Positions 37,401 through 46,911 of a DNA stretch of 64,000 nt are shown one piece after another. A program made the position numbers and the translations under genes. Source of the DNA: Angiostrongylus vasorum. Taxonomy: Eukaryota > Nematoda > Chromadorea > Rhabditida > Metastrongylidae. The stretch covers positions 1 through 64,000 of the forward strand of contig JADANN010000070.1 in the NCBI GenBank assembly GCA_018806985.1, written 5' to 3'. The notes under the pieces are model-generated. The model was not told the origin of the DNA and did no database searches. It saw only the letters and a list, made by a program, of their open reading frames with translations. Within the stretch, counting starts at the first letter, position 1; every line of letters starts with the position of its first letter.

Positions 37401-38193
37401 ATTAGGTTCACATGGAAGAAACCGAGAAAAACTGGCTTTCGTTTTTTAAACGATCAAGCAAACCTATCAAGCAGCGGTTATATGACAAAGTGGTACCGAA
37501 ACCCAAGTAACAAGAACATCCTCGTTCATTTCCTTTCTTCCCACCCTTCACACACAAAGAGGGCGCTTGTGAGAAACAAGTTTCGAACAGCCACCTCTGT
37601 GTGCACAACCAGGGAACTAAAGGAAGAATCGCGCGACTTGGCTGGGCAAATAGTCATCTCCAATGGCTACGAAATAGTAACCCCACGAGATAAGTTTAGA
37701 AGGACAGCGACGCCCCAAAACGAAAGGTTTGACCGGAACAAAATCCCGTTTGTCTTGCCCTTCATTAGCGATGAAACAAGTGTAGCGATAAAGCGATGCT
37801 TAAGAAGCGCAGATCTAGAGAAATCGGTAGCGATAGCTGAAAAACCACCGGATACTCTACGTCGTCAGTTAGTTCGTAACCGTCTGTATGACCGTCTATG
37901 TGGAACATTAAATTGCGTAATTTGCCCTTACGGCAGAGACGGTGACTGCATGAGTTCAGGTACAATATACTTGATCTCTTATCATACTTGCGGAGACGAA
38001 TTATCGGCGAAACGGGCAGACTTTTATGTATCCGTGTAAAAGAACACCTAGAAGGCAAGCGGAAATCAAAACAAGGTACGCCAATAGGCACGTATAGGAT
38101 ACAAAAACATATCGGCGAAGGTTTTGATGTAAAAGACGTTATCATCGCATGGGAGACTAAAACACCAACGCGCAAATTTCTCGAGGCTTTTTA
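37323..38193 (+). pseudogene. PLE A1 linker and GIY-YIG endonuclease
   Basis: The frame 37,323-38,039 reads MDKCFELLNEQSEYIRFTWK, KTKWYRNPSNKNILVHFLSS-like sequence and VAIAEKPPDTLRRQLVRNRL. LNCVICPYGRDGDCMSSG and TIYLISYHTCGDE follow. A frameshift near 38,003 moves the rest to the next frame: IIGETGRLLCIRVKEHLEGK, GTYRIQKHIGEGFDVKD and TPTRKFLEAF, then TAG at 38,191-38,193. YLIS, IIGETGR (YIGETGR in intact copies) and RVKEH are the catalytic signature. The nuclease nicks target DNA in intact PLEs. Confidence 0.87.
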
Positions 38194-38604
38194 GATAAAT
38201 TCCAAAAACTCCGAGAATGAATAGTAGGGACGAATGCCCTGAGATAACGCGTAATCTAGCACCGTATCTCAGAACTGGTTTTTGATGTGAGGTGGTGCAG
38301 TAATCAACCATGTGCGACTCTAAGCGGCTGTTCTTCCTTGCTGGAAGGCAGATTAAAACACGGTGGGTTTTTCGAGAAGCTGGTGAAAGTGCAATTATTG
38401 TTTAGATTTTCATCATTCTGTTTGCGTTGTTGAAGCGTTTGAGGTTGTAAATTACACATTAGTGTACCCTTCCAGGTTCAGAAGAAGGCGATACTGCCGA
38501 AACGTCAGCTACTGTTGTGTTGTATGTGTTATATTAGTGAGGAAGTAAAGGTGTGCTGAATAACAACCTCACGATTGCTGTAAAAAAGAGAACAACAGAT
38601 TTAT
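38100..38604 (+). repeat. Right inverted arm of PLE A1
   Basis: Plus-strand partner of 35,265-35,806. It starts inside the nuclease coding end and runs through GAGATAACGCGTAATCTAGCACC, the hammerhead remnant and GGTGTGCTGAATAACAACCTCACG to about 38,604. Confidence 0.8.
38474..38511 (+). ncRNA. Hammerhead motif in right arm of PLE A1, core base changed
   Basis: The plus strand reads GGTT, CAGAAGA, AGGCGATACTGCC, GAAA, CGTC, AGCT. The remainder equals the left-arm copy, but CTGA is CAGA, a T-to-A change at an invariant position, and helix I is GGTT, not GGCT. This copy should not cleave. Confidence 0.65.
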
Positions 38605-38705
38605 GCTGTTCTTGTGAGCATAAAGAGGTCTCCAATTATAATAGCCTTTTTGCTTTCTTTGATGCATTCACTATTCCCACAAATGATTTCAAAGAGGAAA
38701 ACTAG

Positions 38706-38814
38706 AGTTGCCGTGTCGACAGCGAACACGGAGAAAGTGAAAATGTACATCTTGAAGGTAATGCAGAAATATGCGTCTCTCCAGTTATACCTAAAGTGCA
38801 TTCTCATGTCAGTG
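38706..38814 (+). CDS. Exon a of a small cysteine-containing protein (partial gene)
   Basis: This exon is inferred from splice signals and frame. A CTAG acceptor ends at 38,705 and a GTGAGT donor starts at 38,815. Between them one frame stays open: SCRVDSEHGESENVHLEGNA, then EICVSPVIPKVHSHVS, ending in phase 1. That phase matches exon b exactly. The first coding exon and any signal peptide are not identified. An upstream frame (38,614-38,700) with a hydrophobic IIIAFLLSL run begins with GTG and is not clearly linked. The PLE just upstream may separate the exon from its 5' part. Confidence 0.5.
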
Positions 38815-39119
38815 GTGAGTTGTTAGATAATTTTTGAAGCTTCTTCAAAACCTTTTCGACTTGAAGAGAAATTAAAAGTAAACTTTAACTCGATGATTTA
38901 TTCTGTGGCTTTTCTCACTGTGCCTGTTTAGTTTCCTTCATCCTGGCTTCCATCAAGAAGTGACCGCGCTTGTGTTAAGCATCTAACTCTTTGCTTCTTT
39001 TCTTTGCTAATATATACTACTTATAAAACTAAGTCTACACTTAAGCATTCTTATGTGCGTACTTTTTTTCAAAAAACTTGATCGCCTTATGTATATTGGT
39101 TCTCCCGTCTATTTTGCAG

Positions 39120-39248
39120 TGAAGGAAGAGCTTGATATGCATGCAGAAGCAGATCCATACAAGTATTTGTATGGTTTCGTGATTTTTAAAAAGATTTGTC
39201 CTGATGGTGCTTTTTTCCACTTTGAGGAAAAATTTTGCACTTCCGATG
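39120..39248 (+). CDS. Exon b of the small cysteine-containing protein
   Basis: The acceptor TATTTTGCAG ends at 39,119 and the donor GTAAGT starts at 39,249. The codon split with exon a (G plus TG) gives Val. The frame reads KEELDMHAEADPYKYLYGFV, then IFKKICPDGAFFHFEEKFCT, SD. The CPDGAFFHFEEKFC stretch resembles the second half of a chitin-binding type-2 (peritrophin-like) module, but the earlier cysteines of that fold are missing, so this is only a hint. Two good splice sites and matching phases make this the best-supported host exon outside tubulin. Confidence 0.6.
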
Positions 39249-39563
39249 GTAAGTCTAAAAACTCCTTTGCCACAATCCCCAATGTAGCAACAGCACGTTT
39301 GAATAGCTAGCAAATTCCTAACGTAACACTTATGTGTATAGCTTCATTTTATCTCATTCATAGACCGTTTGTCAAGGAAAGTACTTTGGAATTGGTGGAC
39401 AACATTATTCGATTTTTAAACAAGGAATGCAAATGCTGCAAAGTGATCATCTACGGTAACGACGTATTCAGCTAAGGTAGTTGAAAAAGACAGTTAGCTT
39501 GGGCTCAGCTTTGTACCCATAATACTATTACTCTTTACATAATATAAATGTTTTCTTTTGCAG

Positions 39564-39643
39564 CTTACAAATGCACAGGCTGCGATCCCCACGAACGCAA
39601 ATGTCGTCCAACTGAGGAGCAGTTCTTCAAGGTTGAGTCGTAG
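39564..39643 (+). CDS. Exon c of the small cysteine-containing protein, possible terminal exon
   Basis: The acceptor TTCTTTTGCAG ends at 39,563. Joined to exon b, the split codon is G plus CT (Ala), and the frame reads AYKCTGCDPHERKCRPTEEQ, FFKVES, stop TAG at 39,641-39,643. Alternatively AAG-GTTGAG at 39,629-39,637 could act as a donor and the protein could continue. No AATAAA was seen close downstream, so the end is undecided. Cys spacing (CTGCDPHERKC) suggests a disulfide-bonded secreted peptide. The function is unknown. Confidence 0.5.
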
Positions 39644-40690
39644 GTGTTTTTTCTAAGTCATTTTACCGAGTTAGATTTAAGCACAGCAACATGAACCTTT
39701 CGTAATAGCAATGTTTTTCTTATTAAGTTCGTTTATTTTTAGTAAAGTTGAGGATTTTTATTACGTGGTAATTTTACAAAGGGGGGCATTACTGTGCTAT
39801 TTTTTGGAACTACACACAACTTCTCAACAATACTATTTTTGCTTCAAAATCGTTAAAAACTGAAACTTTTAGAAACTCGAGCTAATTTTTAAACAGAAGT
39901 TCTGTCGCGGGAAACAATGGCTGTGCCTTCTAGTAGGATATCGTATTTTTCTGAACATAATATGGCTTGATCAACCGCTCCGTTTTTTGGAAATACAATT
40001 TCGACTGTGAAATAAGTCGGCAAGTGCTTGTGAGTCCGAGTAATATTGCTGGACAGATTGCTTATAGGTTACCTATAGACCTTAGTGGCCAGGGAAGCAG
40101 TAAAAAAATGTTCCTTGAGTAATTGGGCAGTCCTTCAAAAAACAAGGTGCGCGTTTTCTGTCCAGTTATGAGCACTGGTTAGATGTTCTGTTGCCAAACT
40201 TACATATTAGTGACCTTTTATAGTCTAGCAATTTCAGTTCGTTCTATGCATTTTAGCAACAATATTCTACAATAGTTTATGATGCCAGCATTTAAATCAC
40301 ACTATCATTGTCTGTGGTCTATGCTTTTACATGTGTTCCGCTTGGTCTCAATCCTGTTAGCGCATTCAGAAATGGTATTCATGAAGGGTATTCGTCCAAA
40401 ATGAGCGCATCCTAGGTATTCTTTCGCAGGCTTTTTCTTATTTCTTGACCGTTTGCTGTGTTGACCGTGACGCTCATTTTTTATCGACACGCATGACTCA
40501 TGCTAGTTTAGTTTAGTTTTAAGTTTAGAATATTCATTTGAACGCAATTTCTTTCTTTCCTAGTTCTGTTCTGTTTGATTTGTCAAAATTTCTCACCAAG
40601 CTGCATAGTTTCTAGATAGTATTCGATTTTTCGATTTTATTCGCTGGAAGTATTGATGGAACTTGTCATTCATATATATTTCTCCTATAT
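39644..40690. other. Intergenic A+T-rich sequence, nothing recognised
   Basis: About 1 kb with T-runs and no splice-bounded frame, repeat match or RNA motif that I can support. Confidence 0.45.
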
Positions 40691-40699
40691 AATGTTATT

Positions 40700-41096
40700 T
40701 CTCCTAGTGGTTTACCGACTCAGAGTGGCTGGGAGGTGCTCCTGCGTGTCGGGCTGCAATGTGCAGCGGGACATTCATCCACTCGGTTGTGTCTTTCAAA
40801 CTGAGAAGGAGTCAGGAGTTTCCATCATAACGTTCAACTGAGAGTAAACCAGTGCCAGTACCAGGATTCACCACCGTCCTGGTATCAACGTCGCATGGTG
40901 GCAAATCTCCCTCTGATCCACAAGATCTCCGATTGCTCGTGGTGATGAAGACTTGGGGGCAGACTTTGGCCAGGTTGTCCTCAGGATTCCAGGGAACCAT
41001 AACGGCTTAACCAGCAAATCTCCGAAAAGTGGAGATTATGCCGGAGCCCGCACAACCAGTGAGGACGGGCATTCAACTATCAAGTAAGTAAGTTTT
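40700..41096 (+). mobile_element. Unclassified retroelement-like fragment ending in AAGTAAGTAAG
   Basis: This block is richer in G+C than its surroundings and ends in the short tandem tail CAAGTAAGTAAG (about 41,083-41,094), a form seen at ends of some RTE-type or related retroelements. The plus frame ends ...KESGVSIITFN. No nuclease or RT motif is present, so family and orientation are not certain. Confidence 0.35.
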
Positions 41097-41220
41097 TGAA
41101 ACCATTTCAGGTGTTTTATGTAATCGCAGTGACAATGTTAGAAAGCACATTAGTGTCGCCCAATCAAAAAATTTTTTAAGGTGATTGGCATGTTTATGCT
41201 ATGCGGAGCTGTTTTTATAT

Positions 41221-41522
41221 GCATATATACATATGTATGCATGTACAGGACGCTTATGGCGCAGTGATCGGAGGCGCCCTGCAACACACACGTGGAATTG
41301 ATCGTGGCGCCCATAGCTCACCAGGCCTTCCATCCTTCCTGGGTCGCCAAATTGGTACCAGACTTGTCTGGAAGGATAGCAGCACTGGTTCGACACAACG
41401 GTAGGCCACCGCGAGTCATTATAAAGGCCAGATATGCATTCAATCGCCTCCAAACAGTGCATAATGAATTCGAATGCACGGCGCATCCCTTAGGGATTGA
41501 TCACAGCCGAGAACTTTGTCCG
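41221..41522 (+). mobile_element. tRNA-derived SINE, copy 1
   Basis: The head has an A-box TGGCGCAGTGA at 41,257-41,267 and a B-box-like GGAATTGATCG about 40 bases later. The body (GCCTTCCATCCTTCCTGGGT, TTGGTACCAGACTTGTCTGG, AAAGGCCAGATATGCATTCA, GGGATTGATCACAGCCGAGA) is shared with copies at 49.35, 53.3 and 58.7 kb. A leader GCATATATACATATGTATGC in front of the head is shared with copy 2. GTTTTTATA occurs on both sides (41,211 and 41,522), a possible short target duplication. Confidence 0.8.
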
Positions 41523-41541
41523 TTTTTATACGCGTACATAC

Positions 41542-41544
<3 letters not shown>

Positions 41545-41582
<38 letters not shown>

Positions 41583-41682
41583 TGTCTATCTCTATCTTTG
41601 TCTATCTATCTTTGTCTATCTATTTGTGTTTGTTTGTCTATCTATTTATATCTACGTATATATGTATATATATATATATAGG
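41545..41682. repeat. TA / TATC microsatellite
   Basis: An uninterrupted TA run (about 41,545-41,579) is followed by TTTG/TCTA-type tetranucleotide repeats and a second short TA run to about 41,680. It lies immediately after the SINE 3' end. Open frames through it are composed of Tyr/Ile repeats and are not genes. Confidence 0.9.
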
Positions 41683-41699
41683 GTGTATATACTACAATA

Positions 41700-42190
41700 G
41701 TAATATTTGTCGATCAATTTGATTAATGTTTGTTCATGTCTCAGCATTCCTAATTCGAGCAAGTACCACTAAATTTCCGCACTCTACAAGTGCACGTCAA
41801 AGCTGCCCAATGGCGACCATTGGCTTAATATACAAGAAAAACATCACACTTACTACATAGAGTCTCCTATCATTATTTTGGCGATACCCTATCCATCAAT
41901 GGTTTGTTGGGCTATCAGCGCAGAAGAGCAAAAAAGAAAAAGCTATTCCAATGAATCTAGTTACGTCTTTCTTCAGCTTCCATCTAATTCACTCTCCACT
42001 GTCTTTACGCATCTCGTGGCTCTAAATCTAATCCAGCGAACCTCTTTTCTCAAGAGTTTATTCTCTGTCGGGGTTACAGAAAGTTGCGCATTCGACTTCC
42101 TCGTTTAGAATCTCGTAGAATAGTGAACACTTGCTAACGTAGTGCACAGACAGCTACCCGCAGTTACATTCGTTGTGACAGTAGAAATAA
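41700..42190. other. Unassigned sequence
   Basis: About 490 bases with one 76-codon plus-strand frame (41,878-42,108) that has no recognisable domain and no good splice sites. I do not call it a gene. Confidence 0.4.
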
Positions 42191-42194
42191 AAAG

Positions 42195-42480
42195 CATTCA
42201 GGATCGACGTTCTATTAACCTCAGCAATGGATTATAAATGCGTCGTTTTCTCGTTAAGCAATCGCGAGGTTGCTATACAGCATACATTTACTCCCATGGA
42301 AAACACGTACAATACAACAGCAGCTGACCTTCGAAAAAGGTGATGACATACAAACGACAGATGATGTTGTATCGTATGTGTTTTGCATGGAAGTAAATGT
42401 GTGTTGTATAACAACCTCGTGATTGCTTAACAAGAAAGCGGCTCATTTATAAAAGCATTTAATCCAGCACACATTTGCTG
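42195..42480. repeat. Collapsed PLE family A terminal repeat (inverted arms)
   Basis: The left half carries GGATTATAAATGCG, GTTAAGCAATCGCGAGGTTG, ACAATACAACAGCAGCTGACC. The right half repeats it inverted: TGTATAACAACCTCGTGATTGC, TTAACAAG, CATTTATAA. The outer ends match the arms of the 35.3-38.6 kb PLE. The hammerhead region between the arms is reduced to AGCTGACCTTCGAAAAAGG, so this is a terminal repeat pair that has lost the element's interior. Confidence 0.65.
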
Positions 42481-42712
42481 TGTATTGTACGATGCTCACT
42501 AGCTGACCATAGTGTCTGACAAGGGTGAGTGGAGATTTTTCAAATGCTCAGTATAAAAAAGCTAATGGTACAGTGACTCATCTCTTTTAGGTGTACACTT
42601 TCAAATGTTTTTGGATGTTGTGATCATAAGAACATTAAATGCTCTGATATTTCTGCCAACCGTGCTCTCATTCATAGGTAATCAATGACTGCTTTTATTT
42701 GCTGGTTTATAA

Positions 42713-43463
42713 TTCTGACCGACATAATTTTAACCTTTTTGCCTACTGCCTACTCTTTTCGATGGCAGGGTATATTGCGAAATATAACTTCAACGAAGCT
42801 GAGATATTTGCAAAACTCTGGACCGCAGGGTGCCTATGGTGGGGGAACGAACGCGGTATTGTCCTTTCCGGGGAGTAACGCGTTCACCACCACACCATGC
42901 GGGTCCTTCGTTTCGCCTGTCTCTCAGCTAGTTCTATTGGTCTTTTTTGCCATCAGCAATCACCCGTCAGCAGGATTGATCTGGGGAGCCCAAATCGACT
43001 AAAGATAGATTGAACTAGCTGAGAGACAGGCGAAACGAAAGATCCGCATGGTGTGGTGGTGAACGCGTCTCCGGAAAGGACAATAGCGTTCGTTCCCCAC
43101 CATAGGCACCTACGGCCCAGAGTTTTGCAAATATCTCAGCTTCGTTGAAGTTATATTTCGCAATATAGCCTGCCATCAAAAAAGTAAGCAGTAGGCAAAA
43201 AAGGTTAAAATTGTGATTATAACTATAGCTTCAGTTTAACTGGGTTCAATGCCGATTTGGGCTCCCCAGATCAATCCCGTTGACGGGTGATTACTGAAGG
43301 CAAAAAGATCGATAGAACTAGCTGAGACACAAGCGAATCGAAGGACCCGCATGGTGTGGTGATGAACGCGTTACTCCCCAGAAAGAACAATAGCGCGTTC
43401 GTTCCTCACCATATACACCTGCGGTCCAGAGTTTTGCAAATATCTCAGCTTCTGACCGACATA
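42713..43463. mobile_element. Composite inverted satellite insertion with 14-bp target-site duplication
   Basis: TTCTGACCGACATA is present at 42,713-42,726 and again, unchanged, at 43,450-43,463. Between them lies satellite DNA. A plus-strand part runs from ATTTTAACCTTTTTGCC to CCCAAATCGAC at about 43,001. A minus-strand part of about 1.4 units then runs from TTGAACTAGCTGAGAGACAG to GAGTTTTGCAAATATCTCAGC. The two parts are head to head. A perfect flanking duplication is the mark of a staggered-cut integration, so the satellite DNA entered this site as an insertion. Confidence 0.85.
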
Positions 43464-45494
43464 GTTTCCATCTGAGAATCTCCTGTCAACCGATGGAGAA
43501 CGACATCTTATGCTACACTTGACTTACGGATCATGTTTATTTACCTGCAGCATTGAACATTTAAAATTCTTACTCTATGGAACCACGCCTCACCTCCGAG
43601 TAGTTGGAAATTATTCCATTGGATTTGAGCTCTTGCTTCTATAGAAAGAACATGGCTGTAGCGTTACATCTAAATTCTGGGCTCGCGCATGGGTTAGATG
43701 AGAAGGTCAAGGGACGTTCTCTGCAGGTGTTTGTAGAGGTTCTACCAGGAGTAATTGAAGGTGGTGTACTTCATCGTTCGCTTAAGTTGGATTAAGGCAT
43801 GTTAAAGCTGCAGGGGTTTTCTCTGTTAGGTTTAGTCATTGTTATCACCACTCTTTACGATTATCATACCTTATCATTTTCCGATCACTTTTCACACAGA
43901 AACCTGAACATTACCGCGTTTTTATTTGGTCGTAACTCGCTCACCATCAAGTTGTGACCCATGATTCTAGGAGTTAGATATATCCTTCCTTTTTTAGTCT
44001 GCTGTGGTGTTTTCTTTCTATTAGAAACTTTTATGTATTGTAGGCCTTGCTGAAGGTTTATAGAGGAGAGGATTGGAGTAAAGTTGAAAGTTTCTGACAG
44101 GAGGCTTTCTATTATATTCATATTTTAACTGCGCGAGTAATTTACACGTGTGCACTAAAATTCGATAAAAATTGCTGCTACTTGACTCCACTTATATTCC
44201 AGTTGCAGCTGTTTATTTATTTATTGCAGATATTCGGCAAAGGTTTCCTAGAACTTGGGTTTTTTTTCACTGGCTTTAATAAACACCGCTTCGTCTTAGA
44301 GTTATGTGAGTTTAAGCAAGCGTCTGATCATTTCTAGTATGAATGTGCGATTACATAGGTTGGCTTTAGCATCTTCTGTGCAATGAAGTTGTTTGTTAGA
44401 CATTTCACTCGATTCAGCTGTTACTTAGGAGTGCTGAAAAGCCCGACAGCGTGCATTTTTTGTGACCACGGCAACTGTTTTAACATTATTTTAGTTTCGT
44501 GTGTGATTTTATTATTTCATTGAAGTTAAGGTGCTTACTGGATGTGTAAGTCCTTTAGGTAGTAATGTATGATTTTTTCATGCAAAATGCGATAACCTTC
44601 TGTGACCTAAGCAGAAGGACATCATTGTAGAAGAGGTTTTATAGTTGTTGCATCTATGTTTTTATTGTTAAGGTTATTTCTCGAACTTTGTTTTAAGTAT
44701 AATCGTTTATTTCCGTCAGGTGAACCCTACAGTAATGACAGACCTTTACTAGTTACCGTTCTGTGAAAACGATTAGTATGACTGTCGTAGTACTTAACAA
44801 GACTATCGATGTTATGCGGTAATTCTATCTAGCGCGGTGTAATCTTGCAGAGCAATTGGCCGCATTTTTCTCATAATCATTTAAAGACGAAAAAATTACT
44901 TGGACGCCCGTCTTTAACTCATTTAATAAGATTCATTTGTTTTTTAGGACAGAAACCTTGCATTTATAAAAACTCTTGCTCAAATACCCTTCAGGTCCTT
45001 ACCGATGTTTTTTTTTGCGCAAAATTTTCTTAATGTACGTGGAGTTGCATGCAGAATGCTGTCTTCACGAACAGAACCAGGTAACCACCAATGAATGACT
45101 ATGGAGGAGTTGGAGTGCCGTACGGGACATCAAAAATTTACTACTGTAGCCTAAATAATGAGGAATGATTGCGTATTGGGCTCAAGGTTCACTCTATATA
45201 GCGTGCATTTTACTATGAATATTTTATCCATAGATCCTAAAGAAGAGTGAGTTAGGAGAGGCCGACAAACAACGATGAAGATGTTGGCGATGAGGAGGAC
45301 GGCGATGAAAGCAGGGAAATAATGTGTGAATTTGTGAGAATTATTGCTCCAGTTTGTGGACTTATTTCATATCTGGGAAGAAGGCAGTACAGACTCGTCA
45401 ACGAAGCAGACACATCGCCGTTAGTTTCAGAAATTCATGGATAACTAACGGCCAGTGTCTACTTGGAACTCAACGTGCGGCTGTGTTGGGTATA
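43464..45494. other. Upstream region of the tubulin locus, nothing certain
   Basis: About 2 kb of A+T-rich DNA with T-runs. It must contain the tubulin promoter if the locus was ever transcribed, but I found no convincing TATA, homeodomain pair or trans-splice acceptor that I could defend. Confidence 0.4.
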
Positions 45495-45551
45495 ATGCGC
45501 GAGATCGTTCACATTCAAGCCGGACAGTGTGGGAATCAGATCGGTTCCAAG
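45495..45551 (+). pseudogene. Beta-tubulin exon 1 (residues 1-19)
   Basis: ATG at 45,495 opens MREIVHIQAGQCGNQIGSK, the invariant beta-tubulin start. MREI also mediates autoregulated mRNA decay in animal tubulins. The donor AAG-GTAACT follows at 45,552. The exon is intact. Confidence 0.93.
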
Positions 45552-46782
45552 GTAACTCTCTTCGACTCTGCGAGTCAGTTTTGTTGCTCTAGTAATTTTT
45601 TTTATTCGTTTTTACATGACCCGGTACTGTGCGGGTGGCGAAACTACTTACATTTGACTCGTCTTTCTCGCGTACATCTTCCAAAGATCTTTCTACATTT
45701 CGCCCATTATTTCCGTTGCTGCTTAAGGATTTCGTCTCCTTTATGAATGTCGTAGAATGTTGATGGGGTCAATTCTTCTTGCAACCTAAGAGAGGGATCC
45801 CAGTTGGTTTGGAAGTAAGAGTTGGGTTGGGGCGTCGAACAACAAATCTGCTTTCTGCTGGGGTGCATCACTGACCACTGAGTTACCCCCCTCCGGTTAG
45901 TGGTCTAGAAATATTAAGAATGATAGAAGATCGCCTCGTTTTGTCTAACGGCTTGGTCGAAACTAATGAAATAGTGAGACATTGCAGTTTTATCTTATCG
46001 GTAAAGAGTTGGAATCTTATAGCAACTCTAATAAGTACTAGAATAGGAATCCTTAGTAAAATTTTTCTCGAGTTGTATTCTTTTTAGTGCAACTTTTCAG
46101 AATGTTGATAACATAGAAGACTAGGTAGGAATAATATTTGTGCACGAATTGATCCTACTTTTCCGCATTCATTAAGTGGAATGTGAAAGCTGAAGAAGAA
46201 CACTTTGTTATATTTTCTCTTTATCAAGAAATTTGTGCGATAAATTTGAATGCTGGCATGGTTTTTGTACTTGCAAATTTCTTAGGGTAGTCAATATCTT
46301 GTTTTTGATAACGTTGAAACGAAAGATTTTAATCTTCCTGAAAAAGTGCGGAACCGACTTGCGTTTTAGGAAAGAGCGTGTGTAATGAAGTGGCTGAAGA
46401 CGCCCAAAATGTATGCGTTGTCGCCTGTTCGAAATCGTTCCTTGGGACAACTAAGCCCTATATACCTTCAGCGTCGGTAAAGTGCCACCATACTTTATGG
46501 GAGCATAGAAACACTTGACTTAATAATATGCAAGCCACAATTCACTTTAGACGCTAAATATGCATTCATTCAGCTCTGATGCTTTATGGATCTGAGTGTT
46601 TATGAACGAATGTTCATAGCCGATTTACCCTTTATTCTTTTTAGTGCTAAAAATGTGAAGATGAAATCGGGTTTGCACACTACACCAAAATTGAGTAAAA
46701 AACAATTTAACAATGTCTTTGCAATTTGATATATGTTTAATCAACCAGCTTGTTGCTGTTCTTCAAAGTACTGAAATTTCAG
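45552..46782 (+). other. Tubulin intron 1
   Basis: About 1.2 kb, GTAACT to TTTCAG. No transposon match was recognised. It is A+T-rich. Confidence 0.6.
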
Positions 46783-46911
46783 TTCTAGGAAGTTATTTCG
46801 GATGAGCATGGCATCGATCCTAGCGGACATTATGTCGGGGGATTCCGATCTTCAACTGGAACGCATCTCGGTCTACTATAGCGAGGTTGGATCGAACAAA
46901 TACGTTCCCAG
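46783..46911 (+). pseudogene. Beta-tubulin exon 2 (residues 20-62), stop and frameshift
   Basis: The acceptor is TTTCAG. The exon starts TTC TAG GAA where FWE is expected, so Trp21 is TAG (46,786-46,788). [16 protein letters not shown] follows. A run of five G at 46,837-46,841 contains one base too many, and the frame resumes as [23 protein letters not shown]. The length of 129 is exactly one more than the expected 128. It ends CCCAG-GTATAG with Arg62 split. Confidence 0.92.

Larger units (their letters stand above)
35265..38604 (+). mobile_element. Penelope-like element, family A, near-complete with long inverted terminal arms
   Basis: Plus-strand coding blocks run in PLE order: N-terminal region (35.8-36.6 kb), RT (36.7-37.4 kb), linker (37.4-37.9 kb) and GIY-YIG nuclease (37.9-38.2 kb), ending in RKFLEAF and a stop. 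The ends are inverted copies of one another. AACAATCGCGAGGTTGTTATTCAGC on the left mirrors GCTGAATAACAACCTCACGATTG on the right, and the match continues inward for about 500 bases, into the last codons of the nuclease. Frameshifts (near 36,600, 37,320 and 38,000) and YIDG in place of YIDD show that it is inactive. The arms differ by only scattered bases, so the insertion is not very old. Confidence 0.88.

Noticed and set aside
41497..41722. Overlapping Tyr/Ile-rich frames at the TA repeat
   Set aside because: They are translations of the TA/TATC microsatellite in three frames, not proteins.
44800..45494. Touch-neuron type promoter sites (paired POU/LIM homeodomain motif) upstream of the tubulin
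   Set aside because: Only loose GCATGC/GCAT-like words in A+T-rich DNA, with nothing distinct from background.
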